The notes below the pieces were generated by a model. The model did not search any database, was not told the DNA's origin, and was given only the letters and a program-made list of their open reading frames with translations. A DNA stretch of 64,000 nt from Desulfosporosinus orientis DSM 765. Lineage in GTDB: Bacteria > Bacillota > Desulfitobacteriia > Desulfitobacteriales > Desulfitobacteriaceae. The stretch lies in NCBI RefSeq assembly GCF_000235605.1, contig NC_016584.1, positions 2,406,001 to 2,470,000 of the forward strand. The letters run 5' to 3'. Both the position numbers and the translations under genes were made by a program. Every line of letters starts with the position of its first letter. The stretch's first letter is position 1. Positions 53,338 through 62,930 of the stretch are shown here, in pieces.

Positions 53338-53415
53338 CTGTTTGCTTCGGCAGACAGTTTTGTCGGCAATCCAGCATCCAATGCCTTGGAGATTGAGACC
53401 GGTGGAGTTGCCCCT
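53338..53415 (+). pseudogene. Doubly deleted relic of the ECF/YfjL module
   Basis: GCTGTTTG-CTTCGG-CAGACAG equals the terminator at 23701; right after it come 35 bases like the start of the YfjL-like gene (TTTTGTCGGCAATCC) and then 25 like its end (TTGAGACCGGTGGAGTTGCC). The sigma gene, the anti-sigma gene and the middle of the YfjL gene have been lost. Confidence 0.7.
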
Positions 53416-53460
53416 TTAAAAAATAAAGTACTTTAAAAATGGGTGAAGTAAAGGTCTTAA

Positions 53461-54213
53461 AAAAGGGTAAAACACAAAGAACATACCGTCGAATGCGCTG
53501 ACCAGATAAAACCATGCCTCTTCTATTCGGTAATACGCAACTATAGAGTAGTTCACAAACTCAAACAATCTCTGCTCCAGGGTGCAGAAATTGATCATAA
53601 CCAGGATTATAGAAAAGCCAGATTGTTGGGAGGTATATTGGCAGGCATATTTATACCCATGGCCTTATTTACGATTATCATACCAGTTGTTGAGATTGCT
53701 AAAAGCACTGACTATACACTTCCGGAAGGCAATACTAATCTACCAATTATCAGGCTTGCAGAGATAGAGAAAAGCCCTAATCTTAGGCGGGAAACAGGTT
53801 ATCATGGCAATAATGTTGATCGGGAAAATCGGGTTAGCCGTGACTGGAGCCTGCTGGCGCCTGTTCAATATGAAATCGATGAACATGGAGTTATCAACGG
53901 CGAAATGTGGGGAGATAACAGCGGTGTATATTCTCCGAGTATCACCACCCAATACTATAAGCTGACTTTTGGGAGTATGGCAGAAAACCTTACGCTTGAT
54001 CTTATTAATCGCTATGTTTGGAGTGATAACAGTGAAGTTAAGGAGGTTAATCACCTGTCCTTTGATAAACTATAAATAGTAGAGGATGGTATCCGCAGAC
54101 AGATCTTTGCCTATTTGGATAATCAAGTAGTCTATGTTACCTATTATGGGGAAGAGGGAATAGAGGATATTATACCGCCCCTTGCTCAAAAGATGAAAGA
54201 GGTGATTCCATGA
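53461..54213 (+). pseudogene. Membrane protein of unknown function with a nonsense codon
   Basis: One frame is open from 53461, holding a helical N-terminus (VVHKLKQSLLQGAEIDHNQD), a membrane segment (LLGGILAGIFIPMALFTIIIPVVEIA) and an exported region (SRDWSLLAPVQYEIDEHGVI, VWSDNSEVKEVNHLSF). A TAA at 54073 interrupts it, yet the same frame goes on for 45 codons (IVEDGIRRQIFAYLDNQVVYVTYYGEE) to TGA 54211. There is no good start for the full version. Likely a recently inactivated gene; the part from 53623 could still be made. Confidence 0.6.
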
Positions 54214-54386
54214 AACCAGATACAGCTGTTCCTGGATTGCAGGGCTATTATCAAATGAAATCTGAACTGGAATTGCTCAGAACTCTTGCAGAAGCAGAAA
54301 ATGATGTGGAAAATGGACGGTTAGCACCAATACAGGATTCATTTAATGATCTTCGTGCATCTTTACTGGAAAGGATGAATAGATGA
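54210..54386 (+). CDS. Small antitoxin-like protein or fragment
   Basis: 58 residues: MKPDTAVPGLQGYYQMKSELELLRTLAEAENDVENGRLAPI, ending DSFNDLRASLLERMNR. The second half resembles the helical tail of Phd/YefM-type antitoxins (LAEAE-x-D-x-x-NGR-x-x-P), but the DNA-binding first half is missing. It overlaps the stop of the preceding gene by four bases (ATGA), which speaks for translation. No toxin follows. Confidence 0.5.
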   Translation: MKPDTAVPGLQGYYQMKSELELLRTLAEAENDVENGRLAPIQDSFNDLRASLLERMNR

Positions 54387-54425
54387 AGTATAAAATCTTA
54401 CTTAAAAAAACAAGGGTATGGACAA

Positions 54426-54454
54426 AGCATTCAGGTTGAATCTGGATGCTTTTC
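54426..54454 (+). terminator. Intrinsic terminator
   Basis: AGCATTCAG/CTGGATGCT then T4; same element as at 21141-21167. Confidence 0.7.
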
Positions 54455-54641
54455 TGTATTGATTGTCTTTGTAAATAAACAGGATGGAAGTCGTCAATAA
54501 AAAATTTGTAGATTAAAATGTTTGAACCTAAGACATGGGTCTAGTATAGTGAAACTCAAGGCCATTGGAACGGCTTCTAAACTCAAACTCAAGCTGGCGA
54601 AAGTGAATAAAATCATAATTGAAATGAGGAGCTGAGACTGG

Positions 54642-56396
54642 TTGCATCTTTTTAAAGATCTTATGTGGTTTTTTAAGCAGGAGAAAAAAGGCTATATCTT
54701 AGGGATCATTGTCTTAGTCCTGGTCGCTCTGCTAAATTTATTACCTCCTTATGTTGTTCGTGTTATTGTCGATGAAGTCAGCCGTGGGGCCCTAAGGTCG
54801 GAATCCTTGCTTTATTGGACGCTGATCCTTGCCGGGATAGCTTTGGTTGTTTATGCTCTGCGCTTTTCCTGGCGGTTAATGATTTTTGGGGCGGCAAGCC
54901 GTTTAAGCAGGCTGCTTAGAAAGCAGCTTTTTGATCACTTTACCCGGATGTCCCCGCAATTTTATCAAAAGCACCGCACCGGGGATTTAATGGCCCATGC
55001 CACCAATGACATCCAAGCCGTTGAAATGACGGCCGGCATGGGGGTATTGACTTTAGTAGACTCCATAATAACCGGTGGGTTAGTGCTTTCATCAATGGCG
55101 GTATTTATCAGCTGGAAACTAACGCTGATTACCCTATTGCCAATGCCCCTGATGGCTTGGTCCACCAGCCGTTATGGGACAATGCTGCACAACCGCTTTC
55201 ACCGGGCTCAAGCCGCCTTTTCTGATCTTAACAATAAAGTGCTGGAAAACATTAACGGGATGAGAGTTGTCAAAGCCTTCGGAGAAGAAGAGGCAGAATT
55301 AGAAGATTTTCGCAGGTTATCTGAGGATGTGGTAGCGAAGAACCTGGCTGTTGCCAAAGTAGATGCCCTCTTTGACCCGACAATCCAGCTGATTATTGGG
55401 CTTTCTTTTTTTCTGGCCCTTATTTTTGGCTCAATTGACGTGATTCATGGCCAATTAACCTTTGGGCAGCTGACTCAGTTTACCATCTATTTAGGTCAAT
55501 TTATCTGGCCCATGCTTGCTTTCGGCTGGCTGTTCAACATTCTTGAACGGGGCAGAGCCTCCTATGACCGCATAGAGGGGCTATTGAAGATCAAGCAAAC
55601 AATTAAGGAAAAGGAGGGGGCCCTTAGCCGCTTCAACAATGGTATTGTGATCTATAAAGGAGCTTCCTTTACTTATCCTGAAGGCAATACACCCATTTTG
55701 CAAAATATCAATGTCCGGGTGGAGCAGGGGCAAACCCTGGGAATTGTCGGTAAAACAGGGAGCGGGAAGACAACCTTTCTGCGCCTGCTTCTGCGGGAGT
55801 TTGACCTTAACCAGGGAGATCTGCAAATAGGCAGAACGTCGGTTTACGGTGTAACCCTGGAAGCTTTGCGCAGTAAAATAGGCTATGTGCCTCAAGATTG
55901 TTTTCTTTTCTCCACGACCATTGCTGAAAATATAGCCTTAGGCAAACCGGAGGCCTCCCTGGAGGAAATTCATCAGGCGGCAGAAATTGCCCACATCCAC
56001 GAAGATGTGCTGAGTTTTCCCGAGGGGTATGGCACCCTGGTCGGAGACCGGGGGATCACACTTTCCGGAGGGCAGAAGCAGAGGATATCTATTGCCCGGG
56101 CCCTTTTGCTGGAACCGGAAATTCTCATTTTAGACGACTCATTATCGGCAGTTGATGCGAAAACGGAGAAATCGATTTTACAGAGTCTGGGAAAAATGCG
56201 GGTTCAAAAAACCACCTTCCTATCTTCTCATCGTCTTAGCGCCGTCGAAGAAGCAGACCTAATCATCGTGCTTAAAGACGGACAAATCACGGAACATGGT
56301 TCCCATGCGGAGCTGATGGCTCTCAAGGGCTGGTATGCCGCCACCTATCGAAGGCAGCAGCTGGAATCCTTCCTTGCAGAGGGGGAGGAAGATTGA
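54642..56396 (+). CDS. ABC exporter half-transporter, degenerate ATP site
   Basis: 584 residues. A six-helix exporter domain (about 15-300) is fused to an ATPase: Walker A GKTGSGKTT, Q-loop YVPQDCF, signature LSGGQKQR, Walker B LILDDSLSAVD, H-loop SSHRLSA. The base after Walker B is Asp instead of the catalytic Glu, which marks the degenerate site of a heterodimer. The TTG start has GAGGAG upstream. Partner encoded next. This is the BmrC/BmrD-like, multidrug type; substrate unknown. Confidence 0.92.
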   Translation: MHLFKDLMWFFKQEKKGYILGIIVLVLVALLNLLPPYVVRVIVDEVSRGALRSESLLYWTLILAGIALVVYALRFSWRLMIFGAASRLSRLLRKQLFDHFTRMSPQFYQKHRTGDLMAHATNDIQAVEMTAGMGVLTLVDSIITGGLVLSSMAVFISWKLTLITLLPMPLMAWSTSRYGTMLHNRFHRAQAAFSDLNNKVLENINGMRVVKAFGEEEAELEDFRRLSEDVVAKNLAVAKVDALFDPTIQLIIGLSFFLALIFGSIDVIHGQLTFGQLTQFTIYLGQFIWPMLAFGWLFNILERGRASYDRIEGLLKIKQTIKEKEGALSRFNNGIVIYKGASFTYPEGNTPILQNINVRVEQGQTLGIVGKTGSGKTTFLRLLLREFDLNQGDLQIGRTSVYGVTLEALRSKIGYVPQDCFLFSTTIAENIALGKPEASLEEIHQAAEIAHIHEDVLSFPEGYGTLVGDRGITLSGGQKQRISIARALLLEPEILILDDSLSAVDAKTEKSILQSLGKMRVQKTTFLSSHRLSAVEEADLIIVLKDGQITEHGSHAELMALKGWYAATYRRQQLESFLAEGEED

Positions 56397-56397
56397 G

Positions 56398-58137
56398 ATG
56401 GTGATCCGACGCTTACTGAACTATCTTATCCCCCATAAAAAAGCCTTGACCTTGGCTTCTTTCATTCTGATCCTGGCTACCTTTGCCGATGTCATCGGTC
56501 CTGTTCTGGTTAAGGTTTTTCTCGATCAGCACTTAGTTCCCCGCTCCTTTGACCGGGGTGCCCTGATCATTCTGGCTTCAAGCTATCTGGGGCTGAACAT
56601 ACTGTCGGCAATATTACACTATTATCAACTAGTCAGCTTCAACGAAATTGCCCTGGAAATCGTCCGGCAGCTGCGAATTGATGTTTTCTCTCATGTACAA
56701 AACCTGGAGTTTAAGGTCTTCGACAATACTCCGGCCGGTGCCTTAATTTCTCGCATAACCAATGATACGGAAGCCGTTAAAGAGCTGTTTGTGGGGGTTT
56801 TAGCGGCCTTTGTCCAGAATGTGGTTTTCATGCTGGGTGTTTTTGTGGCTATGTTTTATTTAGATGTTCGTTTAGCCTGTTTTTGTCTGATCTTGCTGCC
56901 GGTTATTATCATCCTGATGATATCCTACCGCAAAGTAAGTACCAAGGTTTACCGAAGGCTGCGCCAGGAACTTAGTCATCTTAATGCCAAACTGAATGAA
57001 TCCATCCAGGGGATGAATATCATCCAGGCTATGCGCCAGGAGAAGCGCTTTCGCCGGGAATTTCAGACCATCAACAATAATTACTACCGGGAAGGGATGG
57101 CTAATATTCGTTTAGAAGGCCTTTTTGTCCGACCGGCTGTTGACCTGATCTATACCTGGGCCTTAATCATGGTTTTAAATTATTTCGGGTTCCAATCCTT
57201 GGCGGGGCCCATTGAAATAGGGGTACTTTACGCTTTTATCAACTACCTGGACCGTTTCTTTGAACCTGTCAACATGATGATGGAGCGTTTGTCCCAATTC
57301 CAACAATCCTTCGTTGCGGCCGAGCGGGTTTTTGAATTAGTGGATGACCGGCGCGTAACTCCCAAGGGTGCCTCTGTGGATGTTCCTGGGATCAGTCAGG
57401 GAAAAATTGAGTTTAAAGAGGTCAGTTTCTCTTATGACGGCGACAAGGGGGCAAAGGTTTTAAAATCAATCAATTTCACCGCCTGCCCGGGTCAAACGGT
57501 TGCTTTAGTCGGGCATACAGGCAGCGGTAAGAGTACCATTGCTAACCTGCTCATGGGCTTCTATCCGCTCACTCAGGGAGAAATCCTTATTGATGGAGTT
57601 TCCCTTTCCCAGCACTCCCATCAGGAGCTGCGGGCAAAAGTAGGGCTGGTAGCTCAAGACTCCTTCTTATTCACAGGTACTATTTCCAGTAATATTGCCT
57701 TGGCCCGATCTGAGATTACCGAAAAGGAAGTTCGGGAAGCTGCAGCCTTTGTTCAGGCGGAAGATTTTATCGGCAGGCTGCCCCAGGGATTTCAAGAGCC
57801 CATGGGAGAACGGGGGACAACCTTATCCAGCGGACAGCGGCAACTGATCTGTTTTGCCCGGACTATGGCCGGCAATCCCAGGATACTTGTCTTAGATGAA
57901 GCAACAGCCAGCGTGGATACGGAAACAGAGGAAGCGATTCAAAAAGCTTTGAGAAAGATGCGCCAAGGCCGGACAACTATCGCTATTGCTCACCGGCTTT
58001 CAACCGTTCAGGACGCCGACCTGATTTTAGTCCTTCACCATGGTGAAATTGTGGAGAGAGGAACTCATGCCGAACTATTGGCACAGGAAGGGTTATATTA
58101 TAAGATGTTTATGCTGCAGTATGGGAGTAAAGAATAA
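56398..58137 (+). CDS. ABC exporter half-transporter, catalytic partner
   Basis: 579 residues. Six-helix exporter domain followed by an ATPase with Walker A GHTGSGKST, Q-loop LVAQDSF, signature LSSGQRQ, Walker B LVLDEATASVD with the catalytic Glu, and H-loop IAHRLST. Signature LSSGQ differs from the consensus LSGGQ, typical of the subunit facing the degenerate site. ATG 56398 lies one base after the previous stop with GGGAGGAAG ahead. Together with the preceding product it forms one heterodimeric pump. Confidence 0.93.
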   Translation: MVIRRLLNYLIPHKKALTLASFILILATFADVIGPVLVKVFLDQHLVPRSFDRGALIILASSYLGLNILSAILHYYQLVSFNEIALEIVRQLRIDVFSHVQNLEFKVFDNTPAGALISRITNDTEAVKELFVGVLAAFVQNVVFMLGVFVAMFYLDVRLACFCLILLPVIIILMISYRKVSTKVYRRLRQELSHLNAKLNESIQGMNIIQAMRQEKRFRREFQTINNNYYREGMANIRLEGLFVRPAVDLIYTWALIMVLNYFGFQSLAGPIEIGVLYAFINYLDRFFEPVNMMMERLSQFQQSFVAAERVFELVDDRRVTPKGASVDVPGISQGKIEFKEVSFSYDGDKGAKVLKSINFTACPGQTVALVGHTGSGKSTIANLLMGFYPLTQGEILIDGVSLSQHSHQELRAKVGLVAQDSFLFTGTISSNIALARSEITEKEVREAAAFVQAEDFIGRLPQGFQEPMGERGTTLSSGQRQLICFARTMAGNPRILVLDEATASVDTETEEAIQKALRKMRQGRTTIAIAHRLSTVQDADLILVLHHGEIVERGTHAELLAQEGLYYKMFMLQYGSKE

Positions 58138-58318
58138 GAATAGGACAAGGGTGCTTGTCGTGAGGCGAGATCTGACATTTTGGACACTATAATCAACCTT
58201 ACAAAAGGTTAAGCTTAAACTGGAAAATGTAAGCCAAAGTTATGGCAGGGCATTTTCCAGTTTTGCTATACAGAACATACTCAGCAAAGAAGGTTCTTTT
58301 TTCAGGACCATTATCGAG

Positions 58319-58507
58319 GTGAACAATCTTAAAAAAGTCTATACCACCCGCTTTGGCGGCAGCCCTGTTCAGGCCTTAGCCAATGAATCCTTCTCCGTGG
58401 AGCAGGGTGAATATGTAGCGATCATGGTTGAATCGGACCCAGCAGCGGTGAGGTTCTGCTCAAAGAGGGCGCTATGGCAGGTCTGTCTGTTTTTTCAGTA
58501 TGCTTAA
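58319..58507 (+). pseudogene. N-terminal fragment of an ABC ATPase
   Basis: NNLKKVYTTRFGGSPVQALANESFSVEQGEYVAIM is the start of a LolD/MacB-like ATPase, cut just before Walker A; the next bases are unrelated or come from the end of the system. The 180 bases before it (58138-58318) hold no gene. Confidence 0.75.
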
Positions 58508-58637
58508 ATTCTATCCAAAATCACAGGTGCCAATATTTATTGCAAGCAGAACATGCGTTTGGTATAATTTGTATGTGAATTTAAACCTATCAAATCACTA
58601 TCGAATGAATTAATTTCGGTAGAAGGAGGTGTGATAG

Positions 58638-59295
58638 TTGGCTAAAAAAATGACAGTAGGCGGAACTGAAATTTCAGTTGTTCAATACGAAGAAAAAGAT
58701 TATATATCTCAATCCCGATTTTAATTCCCCCGAATTCGAGGGAATTAAAAATAAAGCGGGGCTAAATCGGTTTGTATTGTCTGTAAAACAATGGACGGAG
58801 AAAACGAATTCTCGTGGGATCATAGCAAAAGCGGGCAGATACGGTGGTACATATGCACATGAAACAATTGCCTTTGAATTTGCCTCGTGGGTATCTCCCC
58901 AGTTTAAGCTGTACCTGATTAAAGAATTCCAACGTCTGAAAGAGGAAGAATACAAACAGTTAGGCTGGGATATTAAACGCAATCTTGCGAAAATCAATTA
59001 CCGCATACATACGGATGCAATCAAAGAAAATTTAATTCCTCCACAGCTTACGCCCCAACAGGTAAATCAGGTATATGCCAGCGAAGCCGATGTGCTAAAT
59101 GTTGCCTTGTTTGGAATGGCTGCAAAACAGTGGAGAGACGCTAATCCTGAACTCAAAGGGAATATCCGTGATTACGCTAATGTTTCACAGCTTGTTTGTC
59201 TTTCCAATATGGAGAACCTGAATGCCTTTAGGATAACAAACGGGCAATTTTACAAAGCCTCAGATCAGGCGATGATTGAAAAATGTGTTTTTTGA
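58638..59295 (+). pseudogene. KilA-N domain protein, internally deleted
   Basis: From the TTG at 58638 (AGAAGGAGGTG ahead) reads AKKMTVGGTEISVVQYEEKDYIS, then stops; in another frame it goes on from NPDFNSPEFEGIKNKAGLNRF through GGTYAHETIAFEFASWVSPQFKLYL to AAKQWRDANPELKGNIRDYANVSQL. This is a phage-type KilA-N protein with about 40 codons missing around 58710 and a changed end. Confidence 0.75.
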
Positions 59296-59959
59296 AAACC
59301 GCAGAGAGAAAATGTACGCTCTTTTCAGAGGTGCTGTATGTAGGAATACAGCCGTACAGCCTATAACGGTACAACTTGACGACTTTGAAATGATTAAACT
59401 GAACAGCAGGGGTTGGTATCGGGAGTATTTAACGTTGACCCAGTACCGGTCTCTTATCGGGTACATCCTGAAATGCATCGAAATCAAAATGCGGGAACAC
59501 TTCGGCTACAAGCGAAATCTGCAAATACCGAATATTTCTCAGGTAGAAAACAGCTTTTTGAACAGCGAACCGGATAAATTCACCTATCCAACCCGCCCGA
59601 CCATGGGTAGGCTAAAAGTATGGAAAGCTAAGGCCTTCTTCGTCATAAGCAGCACCAAGTTTGAGTCGGCGATCGTCCGGGCTACACTGCTTAATGCCTT
59701 AAAAGGCGGTGTGGTCCCTCGCACTGGGCTTAGCTACATTACTGTGGGAAGAAAAGATGAGATTGATGCGCTTTTGCACGATGTTGAGACCATTTCCATC
59801 GGCGGGGCTTCGTTCTGCTTCATCGGTGGGAAATAGGGTGCGGGCAAGAGCTTTCTTTTACAAACAATCCGCAACTACGCCATGGAACGCGGTTTTGTGG
59901 TCGTCGACGCAGACCTGTCTCCCGAACGACGCCTGTACCGCTGTCCATCGGTGACTTAA
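59276..59959 (+). pseudogene. Fusion remnant of TerB-N-like and DUF2791 (BrxD-like) ATPase genes
   Basis: The first 120 residues (YALFRGAVCRN, DDFEMIKLNSRGWYREYLTL, FGYKRNLQIPNISQVE) resemble the TerB N/C-type protein of Ter/BREX-like loci. It then runs directly into GVVPRTGLSYITVGRKDEIDALLHDVETI and, past a TAG at 59834, GAGKSFLLQTIRNYAMERGFVVVDADLSPERR, which is the P-loop region of DUF2791 ATPases. Two genes were fused by deletion and one stop codon arose. Confidence 0.65.
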
Positions 59960-60072
59960 GTATCCCTGATGAGATAAAGGTGGAGGGGAAATACAATGAT
60001 TTTGTTCCGGAGGCATTACTGAGGAAACAATATGCTACCAAATACATTGATATTGGTGAGTGTTTTGGCTAA
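59940..60072 (+). pseudogene. C-terminal end of a helicase-like gene
   Basis: The frame LSIGDLSIPDEIKVEGKYNDF, then VPEALLRKQYATKYIDIGE resembles the end of the large helicase that accompanies DUF2791 and TerB genes. Only about 40 codons remain. Confidence 0.35.
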
Positions 60073-60377
60073 ATCCGATTTTCAATCTCGATAAATCCAA
60101 GTTCATGGAGTTGACGAAAAATCATTATCTGGAAAAAGGGATTATTGAATTTTTACTACTGTGTTTAAGTACTGAGAGTTATGAATACCTTATTCAGGGC
60201 GAGACTCCGGCATCTTTTGCGGCCAGAGTCAAAGCGATTATCAAAAGCGAAAATAAAGAAGTAAATAAATATATGGAAACTTTAGTAAGTCGGGCTAATG
60301 AATGCAGGGAACCGGCTATATCTGATTGGGAAGTGACGCGACTTATTAATGAACTACAAAAATTGCTTGATAAATAA
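60060..60377 (+). CDS. Hypothetical protein
   Basis: 105 residues, mostly helical (ELTKNHYLEKGIIEFLLLCLSTESYEYLI, VKAIIKSENKEVNKYMETLV). There is no evident ribosome site at the GTG, so it may be the tail of a lost gene. No known domain recognised. Confidence 0.4.
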   Translation: MFWLNPIFNLDKSKFMELTKNHYLEKGIIEFLLLCLSTESYEYLIQGETPASFAARVKAIIKSENKEVNKYMETLVSRANECREPAISDWEVTRLINELQKLLDK

Positions 60378-60424
60378 TAATTATACTTTGACGATTAAAT
60401 TTGTGGTTAAAGGAGTAACTGACA

Positions 60425-61042
60425 ATGCGCGACAACAAAAAATTTTGGAACCGGTATTCTGGACTGTATGACTTCGAGATTAGGCGGTTTAACCAAGCGG
60501 CATACCAAGAAATGTACAATCTGATGTCGGAAGTACTGCAAGCCGATATGCGGGTTTTGGAAGTCGCCACTGGAACCGGTTTAATCGCGCTTGGCATAGC
60601 CAAATTTGTCCGGCAAGTTGAAGCGACGGACTTCTCTCCCAAGATGATTGAAACCGCAAAAAAGAAAATTGCTCCGGGCAATGTTAAATTTTCCATCGAG
60701 GACGCTACAGCATTATCCTTTGCGAATGACTGGTTTGATGCGGTCATCATTTCCAATGCTTTGCACATTATGCCAGACCCCGAAGCAGCGCTTGCGAGTA
60801 TCCGCAGGGTACTGAAACCTGGCGGATTGCTGATCGCACCGACTTTTTCGCATGGGCACCTAAAAAACTCCTTCTGGAATCTGAACGCCAAAATACTGAA
60901 ACTCATCGGGTTTGAAACTTACTCGAAGTGGACACCGGAGGAATATACCGGGTTTATTGAGAAAAATGGTTTTCCGGTTGGCCGGCGGAAAGTATTAAGA
61001 GCCGCTTTTCCGCTTGTCTATCTTGAGGCGACTAAAGTCTGA
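60425..61042 (+). CDS. Class I SAM-dependent methyltransferase
   Basis: 205 residues. SAM-binding motif I VLEVATGTGLIALGIA, then EATDFSPKMIETA, VKFSIEDATALSFANDWFDAVIISNALHIM and LKPGGLLIAPTF, all typical of the UbiE/Methyltransf_11 group. The substrate is unknown. AAAGGAG precedes ATG 60425. It stands alone between remnants and a small membrane protein. Confidence 0.9.
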   Translation: MRDNKKFWNRYSGLYDFEIRRFNQAAYQEMYNLMSEVLQADMRVLEVATGTGLIALGIAKFVRQVEATDFSPKMIETAKKKIAPGNVKFSIEDATALSFANDWFDAVIISNALHIMPDPEAALASIRRVLKPGGLLIAPTFSHGHLKNSFWNLNAKILKLIGFETYSKWTPEEYTGFIEKNGFPVGRRKVLRAAFPLVYLEATKV

Positions 61043-61260
61043 TAATCTTTATAGAATTAGGATACTTAATGAGTTCCGGGAGACGTGCAGACGTCGGTTA
61101 AGGAAGAAGCGCTGCTGGAGGGGAAGGATAGGAAGCCTCAGTTGAAAGCAGGGGAGTTGAAAACTCCAATGAGGTTTAGAGTGAATATAGTCTTCATTTA
61201 CACTTTAATACTTTTCTTATATATTTAAGAAAGAGTTAAATGGAGGAGTTGGAATTAAGT

Positions 61261-61938
61261 ATGAAAAAGCCTTTTTACAAACGGTGGTGGGTCTGGGTCT
61301 TTGTTGCTTGGTTTATTTGGGGCACTTATATTAATCTAAGTACGAATAAATTCCCCAATGAGGGAAAAAGTATGGATCTAATCATCGAAAGGGGTATTTA
61401 TCTTGTTTTTGCCGTAGGGATAATTCAACTAATTTTAAAGGCCTTAGAATATCAGAAAAAAATAAAAATGAAAATGAATAACGTTACTGAGCTAGATCCA
61501 AATGTATTAGCAAAAATTTGTGCACATCATCTAGAAGGTCTTCCTTTAGCGGAAAAAACATTTTGTGAATTGATACTAACATCAGAGCAACTAAACATTG
61601 TCGGAGGCGGGGCCAATTTCAGTATTATGATTCCGCAAATAAGAGCTGCCGAGTTGAAAACCGATACTGAAATCGATAATATTGTCCTTGGAGGATATAC
61701 TCGTGATCCATGGCCCTATGAGAAATATATTTTGAAAGCAGAAACAGAAACAAGATTATTCAATAAAGAGAAAAAGACATATACTCACTTTTTGATTTTG
61801 AGTTATATTAATTCTGAAGGTGTGCTTGCTTCAATAGTATTTTTAGTAGAAGATGCTGATGAAATTCGTGCTTTTGAAGCAGTATTTGAGATAAAATCTT
61901 TAATAAAAAATAACCCAACGGTAACGATACAATTATAA
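61261..61938 (+). CDS. Membrane protein of unknown function
   Basis: 225 residues. Two membrane segments (about 8-22, WWVWVFVAWFIWGTY; and 43-62, GIYLVFAVGIIQLILKAL), then a cytoplasmic region (about 70-225) of strands and helices (EKTFCELILTSEQLNIVGGG, KTYTHFLILSYINSEG). I start at ATG 61261 because GGAGGAG precedes it, though the spacing (13) is long; ATG 61240 is the alternative. It resembles SHOCT/PH-like sensor proteins only vaguely. Confidence 0.55.
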   Translation: MKKPFYKRWWVWVFVAWFIWGTYINLSTNKFPNEGKSMDLIIERGIYLVFAVGIIQLILKALEYQKKIKMKMNNVTELDPNVLAKICAHHLEGLPLAEKTFCELILTSEQLNIVGGGANFSIMIPQIRAAELKTDTEIDNIVLGGYTRDPWPYEKYILKAETETRLFNKEKKTYTHFLILSYINSEGVLASIVFLVEDADEIRAFEAVFEIKSLIKNNPTVTIQL

Positions 61939-62084
61939 AAAAATTGTATTTAGGGCAATCTTACCTAGGGTTTTACTCGGAAAATGTAACAGGGGAGAGC
62001 CGCGCAAGCTCTCTCCCTTTATCGAGAGGGGTGCAGGGCAGTTACTGCCTGACTAAGCCAAAACGCAAAAAAGGAGAGGAAGCA

Positions 62085-62510
62085 TTGATTACACCTTACC
62101 TTACATTCAACGGGAACTGCAAAGACGCGCTGAACTTCTACCGCGCTGTCTTCCATTGCGACGAGCCAAAAGTCCTGCCCTATGGTGACTATATGCCGGA
62201 GGGGTCAAAGACGCCGCCTGAGCTGCTGCGTACTTGGGTTATGCACGCCGAGATGGTCATCTGCGGTACGAACGTTTGGTTTGCCGATGAAGCTGCGCCG
62301 CCTAAGAACGGCGACAACATTAAACTAACTGCCACGGTACCTACAGGCAAGGAAGCGACGGCTATCTTCGACACGCTTTGCGCCGGTGGTGAGGTGACCC
62401 TACCGCCGACCGAGACCTTCTACAGCGTGTTCCACGCTGCAGTAACAGACAAATTCGGAGTGAACTGGAATGTCGTTGCTGAAGAAATGCCGAAGCAAGT
62501 GGAGGGATGA
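62085..62510 (+). CDS. PhnB-like VOC-family protein
   Basis: 141 residues. Glyoxalase/VOC fold of the PhnB type: ITPYLTFNGNCKDALNFYRAVFHCD at the N-terminus, MHAEMVICGTNVWFAD in the middle, and the ending VTDKFGVNWNVV. GGAGAGG is six bases before the TTG start. These proteins are of unknown activity, related to demethylubiquinone methyltransferase-like domains; metal residues are few. Confidence 0.85.
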   Translation: MITPYLTFNGNCKDALNFYRAVFHCDEPKVLPYGDYMPEGSKTPPELLRTWVMHAEMVICGTNVWFADEAAPPKNGDNIKLTATVPTGKEATAIFDTLCAGGEVTLPPTETFYSVFHAAVTDKFGVNWNVVAEEMPKQVEG

Positions 62511-62535
62511 AGCCCATACAGCACGGGAATACGTC

Positions 62536-62576
62536 AAATACCTGGACCTGGAGATATTCAGGCCAGGTATTTTTTT
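62536..62576 (+). terminator. Intrinsic terminator
   Basis: AAATACCTGG-CCTG pairs with CAGG-CCAGGTATTT, then T-rich. Confidence 0.85.
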
Positions 62577-62582
62577 ATTTAA

Positions 62583-62930
62583 CATATTATGTGCGTATAA
62601 GACAATTTTCACAATCTCTTGCAATTTACAAGATATATAATATAATAATAAATATTAAAAGATAAGGCGTTAAACATTGTTGTGTTATGAACCCGTTAAT
62701 ATTGTTTACGTTATTTTCAAGGTGTTTTCCGGGGGTAGAAATTTAATTTGAGGGAGGAGTTAATATGGAAGGGCTGGATTTCTTGGTAACATCTATTTGT
62801 TTCTCTGTTTTAGGTTATGTATTATGTTATCTTACTCTTTCAAGTAACAATGAACTTAAAAGGGCTAACGATAACTCAGACTAATCATTGGCAGGATGAG
62901 AACGCAAGCCTAAATAATTTCTAACCTGTT
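62583..62930 (+). repeat. Small membrane-protein cassette, copy 2
   Basis: Counterpart of 22893-23230, including the promoter-like region, the leader, the ribosome site and the gene, with differences concentrated in the leader. Confidence 0.85.
62765..62884 (+). CDS. Small single-pass membrane protein (39 aa, short tail)
   Basis: 39 residues, the same membrane helix as the protein at 23061, then NNELKRANDNSD. One extra A (GATAACTCAG here, GATACTCAG there) moves the frame and ends it 13 codons early. The remaining bases still match, so the change is recent. GAGGGAGGAG precedes the ATG. Confidence 0.62.
   Translation: MEGLDFLVTSICFSVLGYVLCYLTLSSNNELKRANDNSD

Noticed and set aside
54073-54075. 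TAA in the 53461-54213 frame considered as recoding
   Set aside because: TAA is not used for selenocysteine and no frameshift signal is seen; a nonsense mutation is simpler.
59834-59836. TAG before GAGKS in the DUF2791 part considered as pyrrolysine
   Set aside because: The gene is a fused and truncated relic, and in relatives I recall this position as an aromatic residue, so mutation is far likelier.
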